From Pseudomonas graminis (lineage in GTDB: Bacteria > Pseudomonadota > Gammaproteobacteria > Pseudomonadales > Pseudomonadaceae): DNA of 64,000 bases. The position numbers were made by a program, and so were the translations under genes. A model generated the notes under the pieces. It made no database searches. It was not told the origin of the DNA and saw nothing but the letters and a program-made list of their open reading frames with translations. Location: assembly GCF_002093745.1 (NCBI RefSeq), contig NZ_MTSB01000002.1:310001-374000 (forward strand). Direction: 5' to 3'. This document shows positions 1 through 11,368 of this stretch, in pieces (the stretch's first letter is position 1; each line of letters starts with the position of its first letter).

Positions 1-544
1 AGCGTCTGCGAGTCCCGAAGTCCGCGACTTTCAGCTCGGCCAGTTCATCAGGTGTGGCGTGAGTGCTCAGCCATTCGAACTTGTCATACAGGCGGTCGCG
101 GGCCTGGCTGAGCAGGGTGTCCGGGTAACGGTGGCGGTTCCGGACTTCGCTGACAATTGCCAGCAGTGGCACCTCGAACAGAATGACGTGCAGCCACGGC
201 CCATGCAGGCGGATGCACAGCTCACCGTCTTCGATGCTGGTTTTGACATAGCGGGTGTTGAAGCGGAACAGCCCCAGAAACCTCAGAAAATCCGGTTTGA
301 GAAACGTGATGCGCTCCAGAAAGCCCAAGTGCTCAGGGGTCAGCGACAGCTCGCACAGCAACTCGATCTGATGCTTGATCTCGTCCAGATAGGGGCGAAG
401 GTCTTCCCCGTTGCGGCAGCGAAACTCCCACTCGACGTCCACGTTGGGGTAGTTGTGCAGGACGGCCTGCATCATGGTCAGCTTGTAGAAATCGGTGTCG
501 AGCAGGCTTTGCACGATACGATTTGAAAAGGCGCTCTCGCTCAT
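1..544 (-). CDS. pncB: Nicotinate phosphoribosyltransferase, N-terminal part (cut by window edge)
   Basis: The reverse strand reads continuously from an ATG at 544 to the window edge, giving about 181 residues that start [20 protein letters not shown] and include [14 protein letters not shown]. This is the conserved N-terminus of PncB, which converts nicotinate and PRPP to nicotinate mononucleotide in the NAD salvage (Preiss-Handler) pathway in the cytoplasm. The remaining roughly 220 residues, including the PRPP-binding C-terminal half, lie outside the window. It is transcribed in the same direction as the LysR gene upstream, with about 100 bases between them. Identity is from recognised family sequence; it looks intact as far as it goes. 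Confidence 0.93.
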   Translation of the reverse strand, partial: MSESAFSNRIVQSLLDTDFYKLTMMQAVLHNYPNVDVEWEFRCRNGEDLRPYLDEIKHQIELLCELSLTPEHLGFLERITFLKPDFLRFLGLFRFNTRYVKTSIEDGELCIRLHGPWLHVILFEVPLLAIVSEVRNRHRYPDTLLSQARDRLYDKFEWLSTHATPDELAELKVADFGTRRR

Positions 545-643
545 TGAATCGGGCTCTCCAGAGCAGCCGGATAATGTCGGACCCGCGACTTCCTGTCTGT
601 CACCACGGAAAGCTCACGGCCGGATGGGTGTGCATTGTCGCCC

Positions 644-1549
644 TTAACGTGGCGATTGTTCCAACTGTTCCAGCATCCACTGCAGAAAAACCCGGATTTT
701 GGGCACGTCGGCAGTGTGTTCCGGATAGGACAGGTAATAGGCGCTGTTAGTGCTGGGCAATGGGTAATCCCATGGAATGACCAGCTTGCCCTCGGCCAGT
801 TCTTCCTCCACCAGAAAGCGCGGCAGCAGCGCAACACCGCAGCCGACCTGGGCGGCGCGGATGCACATGTAGAAGGTTTCAAAACGTGGGCCGTGATAAC
901 TGTGATCAGTATGAAAGCCCTGGCTTTCGAACCATTCATGCCAGGCCTGAGGGCGAAAAGCGTTCTGCAACAGGACCAGTTCGCTCAACTGGGTCGGGTC
1001 GGTGAAGGGCGTATCAGGAAGGCTGTCGGGGGCGCAGACCGGTACCAGTTCCTCGCCAAACAGCTTCACGCTCTCCGCACCGGGAATGGCGGCCTGACCG
1101 AAATAGAACGACACGTCGCACCGGCCCTTGATCAGGTCATCGGATTCCTGCTCGTTGATCAGGTCCAGGTGGATGTGCGGATGACGCAGGCGCCAGCCCT
1201 TCAGGCGCGGCACCAGCCAGCGGGCGCCGAAGGTGGAAGGTGTCGAGACCCGCAGCACCTCGGTTTCGCCGCCGTAGGAGCGCAGAAAGTGGGTGGACAT
1301 CTCGATCTGAGTAAGAATCTTGCGCACTTCCGCCAGGTACAACGCGCCGGCCGGTGTGAGTTGCAAGCGACGCCGCACCCGCTGAAACAACAGGTGCTGG
1401 ACCAGCTCTTCAAGCTGCGCGACCTGTTTGCTGACGGCGCTCTGGGTCAGGTTGAGTTCTTCTGCGGCGCGGGTGAAGCTCAAATGCCGGGTCACCGCCT
1501 CAAAGCATTGCAGGGCGGCGATCGAGGGCAGATGACGTTTGTTCAGCAT
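644..1549 (-). CDS. LysR-family transcriptional regulator (GcvA-like)
   Basis: A 301-residue protein with an N-terminal winged helix-turn-helix (residues about 8-65; the core reads AAEELNLTQSAVSKQVAQLE) followed by a LysR periplasmic-binding-like effector domain. The opening, HLPSIAALQCFEAVTRHLSF, is typical of the GcvA/AmpR branch of LysR proteins. The ATG at 1549 is preceded by a purine-rich AGAGAAG. It is divergent from braC across a gap of about 500 bases, so it could act on itself or on the bra operon, but the bra promoter looks sigma-54 dependent, which LysR proteins normally do not activate. Effector and target genes cannot be read from sequence. Confidence 0.9.
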   Translation of the reverse strand: MLNKRHLPSIAALQCFEAVTRHLSFTRAAEELNLTQSAVSKQVAQLEELVQHLLFQRVRRRLQLTPAGALYLAEVRKILTQIEMSTHFLRSYGGETEVLRVSTPSTFGARWLVPRLKGWRLRHPHIHLDLINEQESDDLIKGRCDVSFYFGQAAIPGAESVKLFGEELVPVCAPDSLPDTPFTDPTQLSELVLLQNAFRPQAWHEWFESQGFHTDHSYHGPRFETFYMCIRAAQVGCGVALLPRFLVEEELAEGKLVIPWDYPLPSTNSAYYLSYPEHTADVPKIRVFLQWMLEQLEQSPR

Positions 1550-1770
1550 GATGACTTCTCTGTATTCCAGCGCGAGCGTGCGTGAGCACCATGAATAATC
1601 GGAATGATATCTCGCTTAAAGGTTGTTTGTCGGCCAGGCCCCTCTCGCATTATTAATGCTCAAGGGATCCGCACCTGCTTTTTCTGACAAATCCACTAGC
1701 CTCAAATGGTGCGTCTCGTAGCGTTCGCGCACCGGGCGTGTGCAATTCGGTGACGTGTGTTGTTACAGGG

Positions 1771-1869
1771 GGGTTGCACGACCTGTGCTTTGCCGGTTGC
1801 TATGCAGTCCGGTCAAGGTTGCTCTTTTTCTTGGGTGGGTTGCACCTTTTGCGTTCTAGAGGGTTGCAC
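1771..1869 (+). promoter_or_regulatory. Three GGGTTGCAC direct repeats, candidate enhancer sites
   Basis: The 9-mer GGGTTGCAC occurs at 1771-1779, 1837-1845 and 1861-1869. They lie about 70-170 bases upstream of the -24 element of the braC promoter, the usual distance for upstream activating sequences of sigma-54 enhancer-binding proteins. The first copy is followed by GTGC, giving GCAC-N5-GTGC. The half-site resembles the GCACC half of an NtrC site, but the full palindrome is missing, so the binding protein is unknown. Confidence 0.45.
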
Positions 1870-1940
1870 GGCCACGGCGCGGGTTGATCAGGTCCTTGAA
1901 TGAAAAGAAAAACACGACATTTTCAATAATGAAAAAGTGA

Positions 1941-1955
1941 TGGCACGCGCCTTGC
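1941..1955 (+). promoter_or_regulatory. Sigma-54 (RpoN) promoter of the bra operon
   Basis: TGGCACGCGCCTTGC matches the consensus TGGCACG-N4-TTGC exactly, with the invariant GG (1942-1943) and GC (1954-1955) separated by ten bases. Transcription would begin about 12 bases further on, near 1967, leaving a leader of about 80 bases before the braC ATG at 2046. This points to nitrogen-linked or amino-acid-linked control through an AAA+ enhancer-binding protein. Confidence 0.8.
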
Positions 1956-2045
1956 TCTACGCAATTCTGTAGTTGAGCAAGCCGGTATCCGAGCAGTCAC
2001 GCAATCGCAGTGCCTATTAAAAAAATATCCTCAGGAGCACCACTC

Positions 2046-3182
2046 ATGTCGCATACGTTTTACAGGAAAGGCTTTCTGGCAATTGCAGTGGCAACTGCAT
2101 TGGGCGTGTCTTCGTTTGCACAGGCTGACGTGAAAATCGGCGTCGCGGGTCCCATGACGGGCGCCAACGCATCGTTCGGTCAGCAATACATGAAAGGTGC
2201 CCAGGCAGCGGCTGACGCGATCAACGCGGCAGGCGGTGTGAACGGGGAGAAAATCGTTCTGGTTGCGGGCGATGATGCCTGTGAGCCAAAGCAGGCCGTC
2301 GCGGTGGCCAACCGGTTGGTCGATAACGACAAGGTCATCGGCGTCGTCGGCCACTTCTGTTCGTCGTCGACCATTCCAGCTTCCGAGGTCTACAGCGATG
2401 CAGGCGTGATTGCCATTACGCCTGGCTCGACCAACCCGACGGTGACCGAGCGTGGCCTGAAGGAAATGTTCCGTATGTGCGGGCGTGACGATCAGCAAGG
2501 TATCGTCGCCGGTGATTACATCGTTGATGTGCTCAAGGGCAAGAAAGTCGCCGTCATCAATGACAAAGACACCTATGGCAAAGGCCTCGCAGACGCTACC
2601 GCCAAGCAACTGACGGCACGCGGCGTCAAGCCAGTGCTTGAAGAGGGCCTGACCCGCGGCGAAAAAGACTTCAGCGCACTGGTCACGAAGATCCGTTCGA
2701 CCGGTGCTGACGTCGTGTACTTCGGCGGCCTCCACCCTGAAGCCGGCCCGCTGGTTCGTCAGATGCGCGAGCAGGGTCTCAAGGACGTCAAATTCATGTC
2801 CGATGACGGCATCGTCACCGACGAACTGGTCACCACCGCCGGCGGTCCGCAATACGTGGACGGCGTGTACATGACCTTCGGTGCAGACCCGCGCGTCCTG
2901 CCGGACAGCAAGGCGGTCGTAGACCAGTTCCGTAAGTCCGGTTACGAGCCTGAAGGCTACACCCTCTACGCTTACGCTTCGATTCAGGCCCTGGCTGCCG
3001 GCTTCAATGGCGCCAAGTCCAACAAAGGCGACAAGGCCGCCGAGTGGCTCAAGGCGAACCCCGTCAAAACGGTCATGGGCGAAAAAGCCTGGGACAGCAA
3101 GGGTGACCTGAAAGTCTCCGACTACGTGGTTTACCAGTGGGACGCCAACGGTAAATACAAGCAACTCGAAAAACAGAAGTGA
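2046..3182 (+). CDS. braC: Branched-chain amino acid ABC transporter, periplasmic binding protein
   Basis: A 378-residue protein with a Sec signal peptide (positive start SHTFYRKG, hydrophobic core, cleavage likely after SSFAQA) and a Leu/Ile/Val-binding fold opening DVKIGVAGPMTGANASFGQQ. Two cysteines about 15 residues apart (DDACEP, GHFCSSS) and a later MCGRDD match the BraC/LivJ family. It delivers leucine, isoleucine, valine and probably alanine or threonine to BraDE in the inner membrane. The ATG at 2046 follows CAGGAGCACC; an in-frame GTG at 2010 lacks a ribosome site and would spoil the signal peptide. Expression probably starts at the sigma-54 promoter at 1941. Two hairpins follow the stop. 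Confidence 0.96.
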   Translation: MSHTFYRKGFLAIAVATALGVSSFAQADVKIGVAGPMTGANASFGQQYMKGAQAAADAINAAGGVNGEKIVLVAGDDACEPKQAVAVANRLVDNDKVIGVVGHFCSSSTIPASEVYSDAGVIAITPGSTNPTVTERGLKEMFRMCGRDDQQGIVAGDYIVDVLKGKKVAVINDKDTYGKGLADATAKQLTARGVKPVLEEGLTRGEKDFSALVTKIRSTGADVVYFGGLHPEAGPLVRQMREQGLKDVKFMSDDGIVTDELVTTAGGPQYVDGVYMTFGADPRVLPDSKAVVDQFRKSGYEPEGYTLYAYASIQALAAGFNGAKSNKGDKAAEWLKANPVKTVMGEKAWDSKGDLKVSDYVVYQWDANGKYKQLEKQK

Positions 3183-3193
3183 GACAGACCTCT

Positions 3194-3247
3194 GTCAGCC
3201 CTGCCTTCGGGGGCTGACGCGGTGATGGGCTCGCCCATGAGCGAGCC
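3194..3247 (+). terminator. Two consecutive hairpins between braC and braD
   Basis: GTCAGCCC (3194-3201) pairs with GGGCTGAC (3211-3218), and GGCTCGC (3228-3234) pairs with GCGAGCC (3241-3247). Neither is followed by a clear T-run, so they more likely cause partial termination or protect the braC mRNA 3' end. This is common after binding-protein genes, which must be made in excess over their membrane partners. Confidence 0.5.
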
Positions 3248-3343
3248 TGCATCTCTGTTGTTGTTTTCGGACCTGCCGGTCGCGCCTCACGAGGGCGCGA
3301 CCGTCAGGGTGCTGAGCTGCCTTTCAGTGTGTGAGCGTGCGTG

Positions 3344-4258
<915 letters not shown>

Positions 4259-4260
4259 GT

Positions 4261-5574
4261 ATGTCCGTTACTGCTGCTGGTCCTGTCACCAAACCTGTAG
4301 AAATCAAAAAAAGCCTGATTGATGCCGTGATCGCGGGGCTGCTGGCGTTGATCGTGTTCGGTCCGATTGTGGGCATCGTGCTCGACGGCTACAGCTTCAA
4401 CCTGCAACCGACCCGCGTAGCGTGGCTGGTGGCTGTGGTCATGGTCGGTCGATTCCTGATCAGTCTGTTCCTGCAGACACCCAAGGGCATACGCATGTCC
4501 CAGAGCTTCGAAAGCTCGGACTCTGGCGTGCATGTGCTCAAGCCGGATCACAAATCCAGCCTGTACTGGATCATTCCGCTGCTGATCGTGATCGCCATCG
4601 TGTTCCCGATCTTCGCCAACAAGTACATCCTGACCGTGGTCATTCTCGGGCTGATCTACGTGTTGCTGGGGCTGGGGCTGAACATTGTGGTCGGCCTGGC
4701 GGGGCTGCTCGATCTGGGTTACGTCGCGTTCTATGCCATCGGCGCCTACGGTCTGGCGCTGGGGTATCAGTATCTCGGGCTGGGCTTCTGGTCGGCGCTG
4801 CCGCTGGCGGCGATTGCGGCGGCGCTGGCCGGATGCATTCTAGGCTTTCCGGTACTGCGCATGCATGGCGATTATCTGGCCATCGTGACGCTCGGGTTCG
4901 GCGAAATCATCCGGCTGGTGCTGAATAACTGGCTGTCGTTCACCGGCGGCCCGAATGGCGTGCCGGTGCCGTCGCCCACCTTTTTCGGCCTGGAATTCGG
5001 GCGTCGTGCCAAAGACGGCGGTGTCCCCATTCATGAATATTTCGGCTTCGATTACAACCCGGACCTGAAATTCATCTTCATCTACACCGTGCTGTTTCTG
5101 GTGGTGCTGGCGGTGCTGTTCATCAAGCACCGTCTGACCCGCATGCCGATCGGCCGTGCCTGGGAAGCCTTGCGCGAGGACGAGATTGCCTGCCGTTCGA
5201 TGGGGCTCAATCACGTGCTGGTGAAGCTCTCGGCATTCACCATCGGTGCGTCGACAGCGGGGCTGGCGGGTGTGTTTTTTGCCAGCTATCAGGGCTTCGT
5301 CAACCCGACTTCGTTCACGTTTTTCGAGTCCGCACTGATTCTGGCCATCGTGGTGCTGGGCGGCATGGGCTCGACCGTAGGCGTTGTGATCGCCGCCTTC
5401 GTGCTGACCGTGGCACCTGAACTGCTGCGCAGCTTCTCCGAGTACCGCGTGTTGCTGTTCGGGATTCTGATGGTGCTGATGATGATCTGGCGTCCGCGCG
5501 GGCTGATCCGCATCAGCCGTACCGGCGTGAAACCACGCAAGGGCGCACTGGTGACAGAAGGAGGCGCACGATGA
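4261..5574 (+). CDS. braE: Branched-chain amino acid ABC transporter permease
   Basis: A 437-residue LivM/BraE-type inner-membrane permease. The N-terminal 110 residues carry two extra hydrophobic segments before the conserved core (GLGLNIVVGLAGLLDLGYVAFYAIGAY), and the coupling motif LTRMPIGRAWEALREDEIACRSMG lies about residue 305. It pairs with BraD. The ATG at 4261 sits two bases after the braD stop; longer in-frame extensions upstream only overlap braD. The end overlaps the braF start (ATGA-type junction at 5571-5574), so the two are translationally coupled. Confidence 0.95.
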   Translation: MSVTAAGPVTKPVEIKKSLIDAVIAGLLALIVFGPIVGIVLDGYSFNLQPTRVAWLVAVVMVGRFLISLFLQTPKGIRMSQSFESSDSGVHVLKPDHKSSLYWIIPLLIVIAIVFPIFANKYILTVVILGLIYVLLGLGLNIVVGLAGLLDLGYVAFYAIGAYGLALGYQYLGLGFWSALPLAAIAAALAGCILGFPVLRMHGDYLAIVTLGFGEIIRLVLNNWLSFTGGPNGVPVPSPTFFGLEFGRRAKDGGVPIHEYFGFDYNPDLKFIFIYTVLFLVVLAVLFIKHRLTRMPIGRAWEALREDEIACRSMGLNHVLVKLSAFTIGASTAGLAGVFFASYQGFVNPTSFTFFESALILAIVVLGGMGSTVGVVIAAFVLTVAPELLRSFSEYRVLLFGILMVLMMIWRPRGLIRISRTGVKPRKGALVTEGGAR

Positions 5575-6446
5575 GCAATGAAGTGATTCTCTCCGTCGAG
5601 CACCTGATGATGCACTTTGGCGGTATCAAGGCCCTCAGCGACGTCAGCCTCAAGGTTCGCCGCAACTCGATCTTTGCCTTGATCGGCCCCAACGGCGCGG
5701 GCAAGACGACGGTTTTCAATTGCCTGACCGGTTTCTACAAGGCCACTGGCGGGCGCATCGAGCTGCACACCCGCGACAAGACCACCAATGTGATCCGGCT
5801 GCTGGGCGAGCCGTTCAAGGCGACCGATTTTGTCTCGCCCAAAAGCTTCCTCAGCCGGGTGTACTACAAGATGTTTGGCGGCACCCACCTGGTCAACCGG
5901 GCAGGGCTGGCGCGCACGTTCCAGAACATCCGCTTGTTCAAGGAAATGTCGGTGGTGGAAAACCTGCTGGTTGCCCAGCACATGTGGGTCAACCGCAGCC
6001 TGATCAGCGGCATCCTCAACACCAAAGGCTATCGCAAGGCCGAAGAGGATGCGCTCGGTACGGCGTTCTACTGGCTGGAAGTGGTTGATCTTGTGGATTG
6101 CGCCAATCGCCTGGCTGGCGAGTTGTCCTACGGCCAGCAGCGGCGTCTGGAAATCGCCCGCGCCATGTGTACGCGTCCTCAAGTGATTTGCCTGGACGAA
6201 CCGGCCGCCGGCCTCAACCCACAGGAAACCGAAGCGCTGAGTGGCATGATCCGGCTGTTGCGCGATGAACATGACATGACCATTGTGCTGATCGAGCATG
6301 ACATGGGCATGGTGATGGGGATTTCGGACGACATTGTGGTGCTGGACCACGGCAACGTGATTGCAACCGGCGGGCCGGAGCAGATCCGCAATGATCCGAA
6401 AGTGATCGCCGCGTACCTGGGCGCTGATGAAGAGGAACTGGTATGA
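5571..6446 (+). CDS. braF: Branched-chain amino acid ABC transporter ATP-binding protein
   Basis: A 291-residue LivG-type ATPase with Walker A GPNGAGKTT (about residues 38-46), signature LSYGQQRRLEIARAM, Walker B VICLDEPAAGLNP and H-loop IEHDM. The long insert between Walker A and the signature (residues about 60-110) is usual for LivG/BraF. It powers uptake through BraDE together with BraG. Start and stop overlap its neighbours by four bases at both ends, showing tight operon coupling. Confidence 0.95.
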   Translation: MSNEVILSVEHLMMHFGGIKALSDVSLKVRRNSIFALIGPNGAGKTTVFNCLTGFYKATGGRIELHTRDKTTNVIRLLGEPFKATDFVSPKSFLSRVYYKMFGGTHLVNRAGLARTFQNIRLFKEMSVVENLLVAQHMWVNRSLISGILNTKGYRKAEEDALGTAFYWLEVVDLVDCANRLAGELSYGQQRRLEIARAMCTRPQVICLDEPAAGLNPQETEALSGMIRLLRDEHDMTIVLIEHDMGMVMGISDDIVVLDHGNVIATGGPEQIRNDPKVIAAYLGADEEELV

Positions 6447-7159
6447 GCAAGCCGATCCTCGAACTGAAAGACATCGATGTGTTTTACGGGCCGATTCAGG
6501 CCCTCAAAAAGGTCTCGCTGCACATCAATGAAGGCGAAACGGTGAGCCTGATCGGCTCCAACGGCGCAGGCAAGTCCACGCTGTTGATGTCGATCTTCGG
6601 CCAGCCGCGTGCCGCCAGCGGGCAGATCATTTATCAGGGCACTGACATCACGCAGAAGTCGTCGCATTACATTGCGTCCAACGGCATTGCGCAGTCGCCC
6701 GAAGGGCGGCGGGTATTCCCCGACATGTCGGTCGAGGAAAACCTGATGATGGGCACCATCCCGATTGGCGACAAGCATTCGGCGCAAGACATGCAGAGCA
6801 TGTTCGAACTGTTTCCGCGCCTCAAGGAGCGTCGCAATCAGCGCGCCATGACCATGTCCGGTGGCGAGCAGCAAATGCTCGCCATTGCCCGCGCACTGAT
6901 GAGCCGCCCGAAGCTGTTGCTGCTTGATGAGCCGAGCCTGGGGCTGGCACCGATTATCGTCAAACAGATCTTCTCGACCCTGCGCGAGCTGGCAGCCACC
7001 GGCATGACCATTTTTCTGGTCGAGCAGAACGCCAACCATGCGCTCAAGCTGTCTGACCGTGCGTACGTGATGGTCAATGGCGAGATTCGCTTGTCCGGCA
7101 CGGGCAAGGAATTGCTTGTAAATGAAGAGGTCAGGAACGCGTATCTGGGCGGTCACTGA
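6443..7159 (+). CDS. braG: Branched-chain amino acid ABC transporter ATP-binding protein
   Basis: A 238-residue LivF-type ATPase, last gene of the bra operon. Walker A GSNGAGKST, signature MSGGEQQMLAIARAL, Walker B LLLLDEPSLGLAP and the H-loop in LVEQNANHAL are all present. It forms the ATPase heterodimer with BraF. A strong rho-independent terminator follows 28 bases after the stop, closing the operon. Confidence 0.95.
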   Translation: MSKPILELKDIDVFYGPIQALKKVSLHINEGETVSLIGSNGAGKSTLLMSIFGQPRAASGQIIYQGTDITQKSSHYIASNGIAQSPEGRRVFPDMSVEENLMMGTIPIGDKHSAQDMQSMFELFPRLKERRNQRAMTMSGGEQQMLAIARALMSRPKLLLLDEPSLGLAPIIVKQIFSTLRELAATGMTIFLVEQNANHALKLSDRAYVMVNGEIRLSGTGKELLVNEEVRNAYLGGH

Positions 7160-7186
7160 GTTCGTCAAAACCCTGCCGTTTCCGGT

Positions 7187-7227
7187 CAGCGCCCCGCCTG
7201 TTCATACATTCGGGGCGCTGTTGTTTT
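7187..7227 (+). terminator. Rho-independent terminator of the bra operon
   Basis: CAGCGCCCCG (7187-7196) and CGGGGCGCTG (7211-7220) are perfect 10-base inverted repeats with a 14-base loop, followed by TTGTTTT. It lies directly downstream of braG. Confidence 0.88.
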
Positions 7228-7231
7228 CAAT

Positions 7232-8643
<1,412 letters not shown>

Positions 8644-9822
8644 TCAGCCCTCTACGGGCGTCGGCGGCGGGAAGGCGGTGATGAAGCGATTCGCGAGAGC
8701 GTCGGCCAGGCCGATGTAGCAGGTCGCCAGATGGTAGGGCGTGGTCGAAGGCATATCGCTGCGACTGACGCTGCCATCCGGTTCGACGCACTCGTTCCAG
8801 CCCTTGACGTGCAGGAAGCGCTGTTCGAACGCGAGTAACTGTTCGGGCAGCGCCGCTTCGCACTCCGGCCTCAGCGCCATTGCCCGCAAGTATTCGGCCT
8901 GGGCCCAGATACGCTGTGTGGCGTCGAGCACCGTACCCTCCGGCGTCAGCATGGCGTTCACCGCCCCGGTCTGCGGATCGACGCCTTGCGCCTGGGCATA
9001 GGCGAATGCGCGGGTCATGGACACGTGCAACTCGCGACCGTGCAGGTCAGGCGAGGACTGCAGCAGGAAAAACCATTCGAACTGATGACCTGGCTCGTAC
9101 CAGTTATCCACAGCGCCCAGCGGTTTCTCCAGCATCACGCCGGTCGCGGTGTCGACGAAGCGTCGCTGCATGTGGATAACCAGCCCCTCCATCGCTGACT
9201 GAGTGGCCGGATCGGCCCGCACCGACAGCGTCGCCAGAAAGGCTTCCGCCAGATGCATCAGCGGGTTTTGCAGAGGGCCCGTGCCCAGCGTTGACCAGTC
9301 TTCGCCGAGTTGCGCTTCATACAGCCCGTCATTGTCGGCAAACCGCTCGGCCACGACAGTGAGCGCCGCATTGAGCACCGACTCGGCCAGCGGGTCGCGC
9401 ACGTTGGCCCAGTAATGCGCGCAGGCAAAAATGATGAAGGCGTGGGTGTAAAGGTCCTTGCGGCGATCCAGCGGTTTGCCCTGTGGATCGATGCTGTAGA
9501 ACCAGCCGCCATGCTCTGCATCATGAAAGTGCTGTTGCAACGAGCGAAACAAGGCGCCTGCCCGCGCTCGCGCATCCGGTACTTCAGGATGATCGATCAG
9601 GCTGGAAAACAGGAACAGCTGCCGCGCACAGGCCATCGCCCGATAGCGCTGCGGCGGCAACGGCTGATCGGCGGCATCGAGTGCTTCATAAGGGAGCGCC
9701 AACTGCGCATTCCAGCCCGGCCCCTGCCAGAGCGGCACGACGACTTTCAGGAAATGCTCCTGCAAGGCGGCAAACACCGCTGTCAATTCAGGGGTAGGGG
9801 TAGCGCTGGAAACATGAGGCAT
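8644..9822 (-). CDS. AGE-family sugar epimerase/isomerase (mannose isomerase-like)
   Basis: A 392-residue protein of the N-acylglucosamine 2-epimerase (AGE) superfamily, an (alpha/alpha)6 barrel. Family-like stretches are DLYTHAFIIFACAHYW, NPLMHLAEAFLATL, NWYEPGHQFEWFFLL (the His of the GHQxEW motif is catalytic in relatives) and RIWAQAEYLRAM. Members interconvert mannose and fructose or related sugars, or epimerise N-acyl-hexosamines; which applies here cannot be told. The start at 9822 (MPHVSSATPTPEL) is preferred over in-frame ATGs at 9858 and 9909, whose extra residues look non-conserved, but no clear ribosome site marks any of them. Confidence 0.8.
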   Translation of the reverse strand: MPHVSSATPTPELTAVFAALQEHFLKVVVPLWQGPGWNAQLALPYEALDAADQPLPPQRYRAMACARQLFLFSSLIDHPEVPDARARAGALFRSLQQHFHDAEHGGWFYSIDPQGKPLDRRKDLYTHAFIIFACAHYWANVRDPLAESVLNAALTVVAERFADNDGLYEAQLGEDWSTLGTGPLQNPLMHLAEAFLATLSVRADPATQSAMEGLVIHMQRRFVDTATGVMLEKPLGAVDNWYEPGHQFEWFFLLQSSPDLHGRELHVSMTRAFAYAQAQGVDPQTGAVNAMLTPEGTVLDATQRIWAQAEYLRAMALRPECEAALPEQLLAFEQRFLHVKGWNECVEPDGSVSRSDMPSTTPYHLATCYIGLADALANRFITAFPPPTPVEG

Positions 9823-9974
9823 CGGCGGGCATCGCGGCAGTGTCGAAGTGCGCAGCATGTTATCAGGATTGCCGCGCCGGTGAGTATTCGGGGGACGCTG
9901 TGCTTGCAATGCTCGTTGCGCACGCTTCCGCGCTCAGCGTTACACACATCTGCTTTTGATGCTGGCCGAGGGCC

Positions 9975-10063
9975 GTGGGAGCGAACGTGTTCGCGAAAGG
10001 GCCGATACAATCGCCGAAATGCATCGTCTGAAATACCGTTTTCGCGAACACGTTCGCTCCCAC
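9975..10063. repeat. REP-like inverted pair
   Basis: A perfect 23-base inverted repeat: the left arm (9975-9997) begins GTGGGAGCGAACGTG and the right arm (10041-10063) ends CACGTTCGCTCCCAC, with 43 bases between. It sits in the gap (9823-10131) between the AGE gene and ureJ. A diverged copy of the whole unit, including spacer similarity such as GCATCGTCTGAA / TTATCGTCTGAA, is at 52053-52142. This is the usual form of paired REP elements in Pseudomonas. Confidence 0.85.
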
Positions 10064-10131
10064 AAAAGCTCTGCCTTTCGGGGTCTTCCAGGCCTGTGTA
10101 TCACGCGGAGCGTTGGCACAAGCGTCAGTTA

Positions 10132-10707
10132 TCAGCCCGCCAGCAACCACACGCCGGTCGCGGCCGAGGCTGCACCTGCGAGGCGAACCAGTGGCGCAGC
10201 CGCTTGCGGCAGTACGCGCACCACGGCATAACCCGCTGCATGCAACGCTGCAGTCGCCGCGACGAAACCTGCGGCGTAAGCCCACGGGCTGGACATGTCA
10301 GGCAGTTCAAGGCCGTGCGCCACGCCATGAAACAACGCGAAGAGTGCAGTCGCCGCCACCGCCAGTGCCAAGGGAGGACGAATCGCCAGTGCCACCGCCA
10401 GGCCCAGTGCCAGTACCGATGCGGCAATACCGCTTTCCAGCCCCGGCAGGTTCAGGCCTTCGAAACCCAGAACGCCACCGATCAGCATGGTGCCGACAAA
10501 GGTGCAAGGCAGCGCCCAGCGCGCCGCGCCTTGTTGCTGGGCGGCCCACAGACCTACCGCGAGCATCGCCAGCAGGTGATCCAGCCCACCGAGCGGATGG
10601 CTGATACCGGCGATCAAACCGTTATCACCGTGGCCGGGGTGAGCCAGCGCCAGTGTCGGGACCAGCAGCAGGGCGAGGGCGCCCAAGGCTTTTTTGTAGT
10701 TCATCAA
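10132..10707 (-). CDS. ureJ: HupE/UreJ family nickel transporter-like membrane protein
   Basis: A 191-residue protein with a signal-like N-terminus (cleavage near LALAHPGHGD), then the HupE/UreJ signature HPLGGLDHLLAMLAVGLWA and about six membrane segments; a second histidine motif, FALFHGVAHGLEL, lies near residue 125. Family members move nickel (or cobalt) across membranes for urease or hydrogenase assembly. It is the last gene of ureE-F-G-J on the minus strand, 22 bases after ureG. The histidine motifs are intact. The symbol follows the operon context. Confidence 0.85.
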   Translation of the reverse strand: MMNYKKALGALALLLVPTLALAHPGHGDNGLIAGISHPLGGLDHLLAMLAVGLWAAQQQGAARWALPCTFVGTMLIGGVLGFEGLNLPGLESGIAASVLALGLAVALAIRPPLALAVAATALFALFHGVAHGLELPDMSSPWAYAAGFVAATAALHAAGYAVVRVLPQAAAPLVRLAGAASAATGVWLLAG

Positions 10708-10729
10708 CGGATTCCTTATGAGGTTGAAT

Positions 10730-11347
<618 letters not shown>

Positions 11348-11368
11348 TGAGTTCTCCATAGGTGCTGA

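Larger units (their letters stand above)
1550..2045. other. Divergent regulatory gap between the LysR gene and braC
   Basis: This 496-base non-coding stretch holds three direct copies of GGGTTGCAC (1771-1779, 1837-1845, 1861-1869), a sigma-54-type promoter (1941-1955), and an A-rich run (2019-2025) just before the braC ribosome binding site. No convincing open frame or RNA gene was seen. Confidence 0.7.
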
